Source of the DNA: Ilex aquifolium
Lineage: Eukaryota; Streptophyta; Magnoliopsida; Aquifoliales; Aquifoliaceae
Reading direction: 5' to 3'
Assembly: GCA_951799425.1 (NCBI GenBank)
Contig: OX637399.1
Span: 17,644,001 to 17,708,000 of the forward strand
DNA length: 64,000 nucleotides
A model generated the notes under the pieces. That model was not told the origin of the DNA, did not search any database, and saw only the letters and a list, made by a program, of their open reading frames with translations. Below, in pieces: positions 57,208 through 64,000 of the stretch (position 1 is the first letter of the stretch; each line of letters begins with the position of its first letter). The position numbers were made by a program, and so were the translations under genes.

Positions 57208-58230
57208 CTGATTCACACTTTTTAGTGTGTCTGAATTATATTATTATTTTACACCCAAGTATAAGTGGTCAAATTGTAGTTTTCTCGGTTTTAAGTCCAA
57301 GTATCGATCCCACAGAGAGTTGTTTAGTGATTTAAAACTTAAAATAAAATAAAAATATTAAAGGTGTTGTTTGAAGCGGAATATCGTTTGATAGCTTGTG
57401 ATGTGAGCTTAGCTTGATAAACATAAATTAAATAAAGTGCGTAAATAAAGCAGAGTGATGACAGGAATATAAAATATACCCTTCAGTTTAGGGATCCATA
57501 TGCTTTGTATTGTTTAAGTTACTGGAAATGCTACCTCACAACAATTAACTCCCATGTTACTGGTAAGTCAATCGGCAGGTCTGATGTATATAAATCATAA
57601 CACAGCAGCTTCTTAGGCTAGCTGGTGGTATAAATAATAACTCAGCAACTTCTTAGGAAAGCTGGTTATATCCCCTTCAATTGATTAACCCAAGCAAACC
57701 AGAAGGACAAGCCATTCATGAGGAATACTTGAGTTATTCCCTTGATGTTATGATTGTTACTTGTTTATATAATAAACCATAACACAGCCGCGTCTTAAGC
57801 GAACTGGTGGTAGTATAGCATAACCCAGCGGTGTTCTTAGGAAAGCTGGTTACATAACTGCCAGTTAAACATCCTCAGTATTCCAGTGGAAGCAGAGCCA
57901 TACCAATAGGAACACCGTGGTTGTTAGACTGTCAGTCTTGTTATATAATATATATATATAAACATATAAATAAAACATCAGCATTTCCAGAACTTAAGCA
58001 ATATTATACATATGTTTACCCTAGTTTGAAGGGTATCAACGACTACTCACACTCCATTACTATAGAAAAGCAAGAAGTGCGGGTAGTATTCATTACAACA
58101 GAAATTAAAATATAACTTCTTTCACAAAGAACACTTGAAACACAACCACCTTTATTATCATTCAAGACACAAAAGTGGCGGTAGTTCAACTGTCCGAATA
58201 GAAAGATTACAACAGAAATGTAGAAATACG

Positions 58231-60648
58231 GAAAGTGTGACGCCCCATTTTCCGGGGGTCCTGTATTAACCGTTGACACCCGTCAACCCGCGGAAATACC
58301 CTTGGATGTCGCTTAAACCCGATACCGCGGCACCACATTCCCTTTACCGGGATAAAAGAAAATACAAGTCCAATTTCTTTCGGTTGGTTGACCTATCCGA
58401 GATCCAATATACCACCATTGGTATCCCCTTATTATCCATTTGTAACATTAGAAGGGAGGAAAACATAGCCCAAAGACTTGGCAAAAGAAATAGAAAATAT
58501 AAAAAAATTCTGAGTTTTGGAGAGCGTACCGGTACGCGTACCGGTACGCTACGCCCTCTGGACCTAATCGTACCGGTACGCGTACCGGTACGCTACACCT
58601 TCTGGACCCAACCGTACCGGTACGCGTACCGGTACGCCTGGCCCAGAATTGCCCTTTTTACTTGTTTTTCGTTTCCAAACCATTCCAAACCTCCCAAAAC
58701 TCATCCAACATATGTTTAATGAGATTTTCCATATAATACATAACTTATACAAGTTCCATTACAATTAATTCCATAATTTACACATCAAAATGGAATTTAT
58801 ACAAAAGTTTTACAAAAACTCGAACTAAGGCCACAAGCCGGCCCCCTTCATGCTTGATGCTCTCTAAGTGAGCCATCTGCCGGTGCAAACCCCACACCTG
58901 AAATGTTTCCCGTATAGGGTGAGCCAACGCCCAGTAGAGTAAATCCTACAAGGGCTACTCTCCCCCTAGATGCTCATGCTCATGCAACATTCATTTGCAA
59001 ACAACCATTTCTCATAAGAACATGCATTCTAAGTTGGAATGCAATACTACCATGCCATGAAACGAGATGACATCCACTCATGCAATTCAACCCGAGTCCT
59101 CTCCGACTCCTACTACATGATGCAATGTCAAAGTGTTTCATTCCATCATTTATGTTTACATCAAATGACATTTTCAAAACTAGGGTCTTTCTTGGGATCG
59201 GACTTTTTCATGGACTAATACCAATGGTCTTCCACACCCGTACACTTTATGGGCTCTTATACCAACGTAGTGCACCCTCCAAATCACCGGGTCTTTCACC
59301 CGAGAGGTCGTCATGCCTCTTCTTGCTCATCCCGACCCAATTTATCATGCAACCAAACGGCTTAGCTAGGTCTTCGACCCAACTTTTCCCAAGCCTTACC
59401 GTCAATCACCAAGTGTGGTGTTGACATTAACCATGCACACACACCCATGTAATGAGATGCTTCCGTGCATATGCAATGCCATGTTCCATTGCATGCAACA
59501 TAATGCTCATATGCCAAGAACAACACATGAACATTTTTAATACATCCATGGTAAATTATATCCTAAGCATATAAATACCACATTCATTCCGATGTTAATA
59601 TATCAACCTATGCATATATCAACAAGCACATTTAATTTCAATCACATCATAAGCATATGATTCCACAAGTTGAACTTAAACATGTTATTTCAATAAAATC
59701 AAAACAACCATTCCATTCAAACAAGGTATTTAATCAAACACCTTCTAGGCACAATATATAAATCACATATACTTCATATACCAAATTTGAACTAGAATTT
59801 AGTTTAAACCATTTCTAGGCTCACTTTTCTGTTTCTATACCCATAACCCTATATATGAAGGTCTATCATAGGCATAACATATTAAACCTTTAGACTACCA
59901 ACATCTAAGGAAGGATTACACCAAAGTAGGAAGAACTCTACCTCTTGAAGCGTAATTCACCCGAATGAAGCTTCAAGAACACTTCCCGAGCCCAAGACTA
60001 GATTTCGCCCAAATCTCCTCCTTTGGATCTTCGGTGAAATCCCTTGCTCTTGGTGTGGTTGCGTAGCCCTCGTCGATGTGATCGACTTTAACTCTTGGCT
60101 CGACGGATTCCGACCGACGGAACTCCGGGAATCGACGGAGAAAGCTTGAAGATCAAGGTTTTCTCTCTTTTCTCTCTTCTCTCTCTCTTGGCCGGCCAAA
60201 CAAGAACACAAGGGAAGAAAAATTCTGATTTTCTAGATATTTACCCCTATTTATAGTTTTAAATACTCGGCCCACGTCGCGCCACGTGTCCCTCGCTTAA
60301 TCGGGTCCGATTTAGTCCCGAAACGATTTATTTGATCCCAGTTTAAGTTCAAATTGATTTTATTTGAACTTTAACTTAATTTTAAGGAAATTTTATAAAA
60401 TTTATTTATAGGGACGTTCGTAAGGTAAATCGCCACGCAGTCGCCTCGAACGACGTGCAAAGTCCGACTACTTCGAAATTCGACGAAATTTGACAAGGTG
60501 ACTAAATTTCGCGATACGAATTCAACAGCGAACTCCGTTTCCTCATCCGAGGTCTAGAATATGAGTATTTTAAATACGCATTATAGTGGCAAATTACTAT
60601 TTTGCCCTTCTTTGGAAAAAGTTCAAATTTCCCGGGTTTTACAGAAAG
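58231..60648 (-). mobile_element. Solo LTR of the E1 family (58236-60643) with TSD GAAAG
   Basis: Edges TGTGACGCCCC and GGGTTTTACA match E1; the 5-bp duplication GAAAG lies at 58231-58235 and 60644-60648. Length is 2408 bp. On the minus strand TATAAATAGGGG is near 60245-60256. It carries its own palindrome array and the conserved GTTGAC/GTCAAC block near 58270. No internal region. Confidence 0.93.
58525..58637. repeat. CGTACCGGTACG palindrome array in the solo LTR
   Basis: Three near-identical modules, each with two overlapping palindromes (GCGTACCGGTACGCGTACC and so on), separated by CTACGCCCTCTGGACC-like spacers. All six copies are perfect, unlike the decayed arrays elsewhere. CGTACG and TACGCGTA are further palindromes made by the overlap. 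Confidence 0.9.
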
Positions 60649-61322
60649 GGTGTCACACACCGCCTATTCCTTTCTCTTTTCTCTCTATCTTTCTCTAAGG
60701 TGTTCTTCTTTTGGAGCTTGGAGGCCGGCTGGTTTTGAGTGAGTAAGGGGCTGATTTTGTATGTTGGAGGTAAATGTATGTAGAAAAAGAACAAAAGAAG
60801 ACTTGGTGTGGAAAGGCTAGAGAATGGAGGCAAGGTGTGAAGGCTTTTTTCTTTTGTGTCTGTCCGTAGGGAATGTAAGAATTCAGCCCCTATTTATAGA
60901 GGGGGAGGTGCACGGCCAAGGGGGGGTTTAGGAAGGTCATCACACCCTTTAGGAAGGTTATGACTTGCAGTAGGGCTAGGTGTCGCCGTCCGGAGCTTCC
61001 ACCTCGCAACCTTCCAAAAGGTTGTGCCTTGCAGTGATGCTAGGTGTCGCCGTCTTGGGCTGCCACTTGTCTTGCTTCCATTGGTACACATGTCTTTTCC
61101 TTATTGGTCCAAGTGTCATTATTGCACTTTAGTCCTTCGTCATTTCCAGCTTTGCAAAATTGTCTTGTACTTTCCAGTATTTCTGCATTTGACCCTGTAA
61201 TCTTTAACATAATTTAAAAACTTTAATTCACACCCAAAACATAATTCATAATATTTAGTTGTTTCATTTTTACAAAAGTGAGTACTTATCATTTTAATTT
61301 ACACACAATTTAGGGTTAATCA

Positions 61323-61338
61323 CACCCCCCAACTTAAA
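61323..61338 (-). other. Polypurine tract of element E
   Basis: The minus strand reads TTTAAGTTGGGGGGTG directly before the LTR start TGATTAACCC. Confidence 0.8.
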
Positions 61339-62977
61339 CTTTACTAGTCCCTAGTAAACATAAACTATAATACATCATAAACAGGAGTAAAATCATTTTC
61401 GTAGATCTTTTCACGATTGCATTTAGCATATGCAACAAGCCGTTAAACCCCTAGGTGATTCCTAGTGGACGAGTTTTGTCTCGTGAAGGTTTTTAGTGAA
61501 GCTACCTGCAAACTTCAGTAGTTAGGAGTTTATTTTCTGTTTTCCTAAAAGACTTCCTTTTCTGATCACTATAGGAGTAACACATGTTAGTTATAATATT
61601 ATCTATATATTTTACAAAAACTTGTGTGTGTGTTGATTTCTTTTGTTTCACAAATTATTTAAGAAATATTACCCTCTTTTATGGTAGTCTCGATGTCAAT
61701 CCTTTCCTGAAATACACTAAACAAAGAATTCATATACGTTATGGTGACTATTCTCTTAGTAATTACATGTGATTAGATTATTGTAAACAAAGTAAATAAT
61801 TTCACATGTAATATATTTGAATCAACGGATATTTGAATAAAATTTGGAATTTGACATAATCTCATGACAGGATATCAACACTATATTAGCTATATTATTA
61901 ACATTCTCCTTTTATAGATAGATAGGACAAATACAATTGCATGATTTCTGGAATCAAAAAGGACTTTCATTAGGTTGTACTGTGGCCATTGGGTTTAGGG
62001 TTTAAAAAACGACGTCTATGGGGTTCAAAAGCTACCTTTTGGCACACCTCTTAAAACTTTATTTATTCTTTCCATTTTTCACTTTCTTGGCTCTTTTTTT
62101 TTTTTTCCATTTGGTGAGTGCATTTTATGCTCCATCTCACTTTTTCTTGAACGAGTGCGTTTTACGCTCCATCTCGTTCTCAACACATGCCTTTTTTTTT
62201 TTTTTCTGCTTTTCTGTATCTTGTTGATTTAAAAGAGGGTGCAAGAAAATTATGTAGCAAAGGTAGGTTTAATATATTTTTATCTGGCTCCGGTATTTTT
62301 CGGGTTTCATGAAAAGAATTTATACTATTTTAGGCTCAAACATGGCTGACTAAGGATATAATTTTGTAAAAGAAATGGTTAAGGCTCAAAATTAATCAAA
62401 CATGGCCTAAGATCATTTTCCAGAAATTATTCATTTGTATCATTCCTATAAAAAGAATTTCAAGGATAATGCAAGTAATATAATCTAACGAGTGCTAATC
62501 AAAACAAAATTAATGAGATTATTCAAAGAAATTTTACCGTAGAATCGAAGATGTTTACTTGAGTAGATGTAGAATATCTCTCCAAGGGAGATTAGTTCAA
62601 ATTCTGCAATTGGTTATACATCTCCACTATATATGCAAAGAGTGTAATATTTCACAAGGTTTCTGAAATAAAAGAAATCTATTTGTGCTTGTAAAAGTAA
62701 GTTTTAATAAAACTATTAAAATAATATATAACTACAATATGAAAATCCCGCGTGATCAGATTAAGGTTATTTTTACAAAGTATAGGAATATTAACCTAAT
62801 TTAACTGTAAATTATATGAAATACATCTCCTAACTAATTTTTTTTTTTTTTTTTAGAACTTAAATTAAAACACACAGCATGTTTAAAAACATAAAGTAAA
62901 TTGCATAAACTAAAAGCACATAATGTAAAGGCTGAGTGAAAGAAAGTAAATTTTTTTTTTTAAAATCTCCAGTCGAT
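61339..62977 (-). other. 3' non-coding spacer of element E
   Basis: AT-rich, no gene. It shares blocks with the spacers of B (21259-22770) and C (47301-48941). It contains T-runs at 62093-62106, 62191-62205 and 62839-62854 and a duplicated GAGTGCATTTTATGCTCCATCTC/GAGTGCGTTTTACGCTCCATCTC pair near 62115-62185. Confidence 0.65.
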
Positions 62978-63707
62978 TTAAGAGTTAGAAGATTCTCCTC
63001 TGGAATGGTCTTGAAACAACTGTCGCAGCTCAGCTTTATATTCATCCATGCGTTGATTGATCTGAATAATGCTGGTCTCTACTTCTAACAAGACCTGTCT
63101 ATCAGTTCTGTCATCCATGGGGATGTATGGTTGATCTTCTTGTGGCTGCTGTTCTTGTGGTATGTACTCTTCAGATACCCAACCTGGTTCTTCAAATGGT
63201 TCCTCTTCATGTGATGAAGATATTCCGTGTTGGTTTCCTATTTTTCCTCCATGACTCTTCTTTAACAAAGTTTTATCCACTGGTCCAAGACGCTCCACTG
63301 TTTTCCATGTCGGATTAATGATCACGCCCGCATTCCTGCATATCTGAGAAACTAATATTGCATACGGGAGTGTGAGCTTCCTATTATCCACATCAATTAT
63401 CATTTGGTCTAAGATTAAGTTTGGTAGGTCAATTGTGTGTCCCATCCCGAATGCATATAGGAAATAAGCATGGTCAATAAAAATTTGATACTTTAGGGCT
63501 CGTGGTAGCAAATTGTACACTGTTATCATATTTAGGATGCGATACTTATTTGTCAGGCTTCCTTGTTTAATTTAATTATTTGGGCGTCCCCAAATAAATT
63601 CTGGATTTCCTGTCAATTCTCTTCCTACTTTAGTCAAACTAGGTAGTTCAGTGTAAGGATATTGTGGTAGGGGTTGTCTTTGCATGGGCCAAAAGAATTC
63701 AGCTATA
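62978..63707 (-). pseudogene. Env-like ORF of element E, N-terminus lost
   Basis: The minus-strand frame from 63707 reads IAEFFWPMQRQPLPQYPYTE, LPSLTKVGRELTGN and IWGRPNN, a stop at 63572-63574, then TNKYRILNMITVYNLLPR, HAYFLYAFGMGHTIDLPNLI, LPYAILVSQICRNAGV and a Gln/Glu-rich tail, ending DHSRGESSNS at 62978. These motifs align with C (VTNKYKMLN, IDLPSLILLEM, LPFGILVMEICMDWGV). Roughly the first 150 residues are absent because the homology stops at 63707, where sequence of opposite orientation begins. The C-terminal part from 63529 is an open 183-codon frame. Confidence 0.82.
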
Positions 63708-64000
63708 GTGTATGGTGTAAGATGTGGCCAAAAAGCTAGATATGTTAGAAATTTAGAAATTTTTGAAAGTCAGGCAAGACCTCTGTGTGGAAAAAGTACA
63801 TATGCTAAACACCGACGAGCAAATCGTCTCTGTGCTTGTGTAAGATGTGGTTGTACAGAACATTTGAAACAATATAATTAGTGTGCGGAACCAATTTCAA
63901 GTCGAGTGTCAGATCATTTACGGTGGATTAGGTATGGGCAGAGTAAGGATTATCCTGAGGCGCCATCCTATTCTACCCTAATGTTAACAAGATACGTGAG
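63708..64000 (+). pseudogene. Cys-rich ORF of unknown function (right-edge copy, partial)
   Basis: Plus-strand frame YGVRCGQKARYVRNLEIFES, QARPLCGKSTYAKHRRANRL, CACVRCGCTEHLKQYN, stop at 63879-63881 (TAG), then CAEPISSRVSDHLRWIRYGQ, SKDYPEAPSYSTLMLTRYV to the window edge. Homologous to 45094-45420 over its whole visible length, with matching Cys residues (ACxxCG) and the WIxYGQSKD motif. It faces the E env-like remnant head to head, whereas in C it points the same way as env. Function and family unknown. Confidence 0.6.

Larger units (their letters stand above)
57208..61322 (-). repeat. 3' LTR of element E (about 1.7 kb without the nested solo LTR)
   Basis: It begins TGATTCACACTTTT (reverse of the LTR D end) and finishes TAGGGTTAATCA at 61322 (reverse of the LTR D start). 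The nested solo LTR occupies 58236-60643. On the minus strand TATAAATA is at 60891-60898. The ACCAGCTTTCC and AGCTAGCCTAAGAAG repeats of LTR D are present at 57600-57860. Confidence 0.85.
57208..63707 (-). mobile_element. Athila-like element E, 3' part
   Basis: Minus strand: 3' LTR 57208-61322 (with a nested solo LTR), PPT 61323-61338, spacer, and env-like ORF 62978-63707. Its left edge abuts GACAC at 57203-57207 in the D protease frame, the candidate TSD. The LTR is of the D type. The right side of the element ends abruptly at about 63707. Confidence 0.82.

Overview
This is nuclear DNA from a flowering plant, and the whole window is a deeply nested stack of LTR retrotransposons. I find no convincing host protein-coding gene, tRNA, rRNA, CRISPR array or bacterial feature. 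The plant origin follows from Ty3/gypsy elements of two plant lineages. One is Athila-like: tRNA-Asp-type primer binding sites, gag-pol, and a separate env-like ORF with the putative plant transposon protein domain. The other is Tekay/Del-like chromoviruses: initiator-tRNA-Met primer sites and a chromodomain after integrase. The species cannot be named from this sequence.

Layout from left to right. 1-2463 is the 5' end of Athila element A (minus strand), inserted into an env-like gene whose remains lie at 2464-3247. 4058-21258 is chromovirus E2 (minus, target-site duplication CAAGC), a deletion derivative. It is split by chromovirus E1 at 6559-16439 (minus, TSD GACAC), the only element with both LTRs, PBS, PPT and a full-length, though stop-interrupted, gag-pol frame. 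21259-30436 is Athila element B (minus): 3' spacer, broken pol and gag, PBS and 5' LTR. 30437-35272 holds a heavily decayed plus-strand chromovirus G. 35273-48941 is plus-strand Athila C (LTR, gag-pol, a Cys-rich ORF, env-like ORF, 3' spacer); its 5' LTR carries a solo chromovirus LTR (36010-38203, TSD AGTGT). From 48942 an Athila A-type LTR (F) sits in the C spacer. F is itself split by a solo chromovirus LTR (49208-51875, TSD ACCGG) and then by Athila-like element D (53115-57207), which is cut by minus-strand element E (from 57208). The 3' LTR of E carries another solo LTR (58236-60643, TSD GAAAG). The nest C > F > D > E > solo LTR is five layers deep.

No functional gene network is visible. 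Coding parts are broken, but the breaks differ: E1 gag-pol and C env-like are disrupted only by in-frame stops, while B, C and D pol or gag also carry frameshifts and deletions.

The most unusual signals are four. (i) Dense arrays of 10-bp palindromes with a central CG (GTACCGGTAC, CTACCGGTAG, CTTCCGGAAG, CGTTCGAACG) occur in LTRs of unrelated families. (ii) The same kind of array recurs upstream of env-like ORFs in two places, once together with a TATA box. (iii) A Cys-rich ORF of unknown function is conserved between element C and the right edge of the window. (iv) A splice-donor-like site plus hairpin is kept in the leader of two Athila copies.
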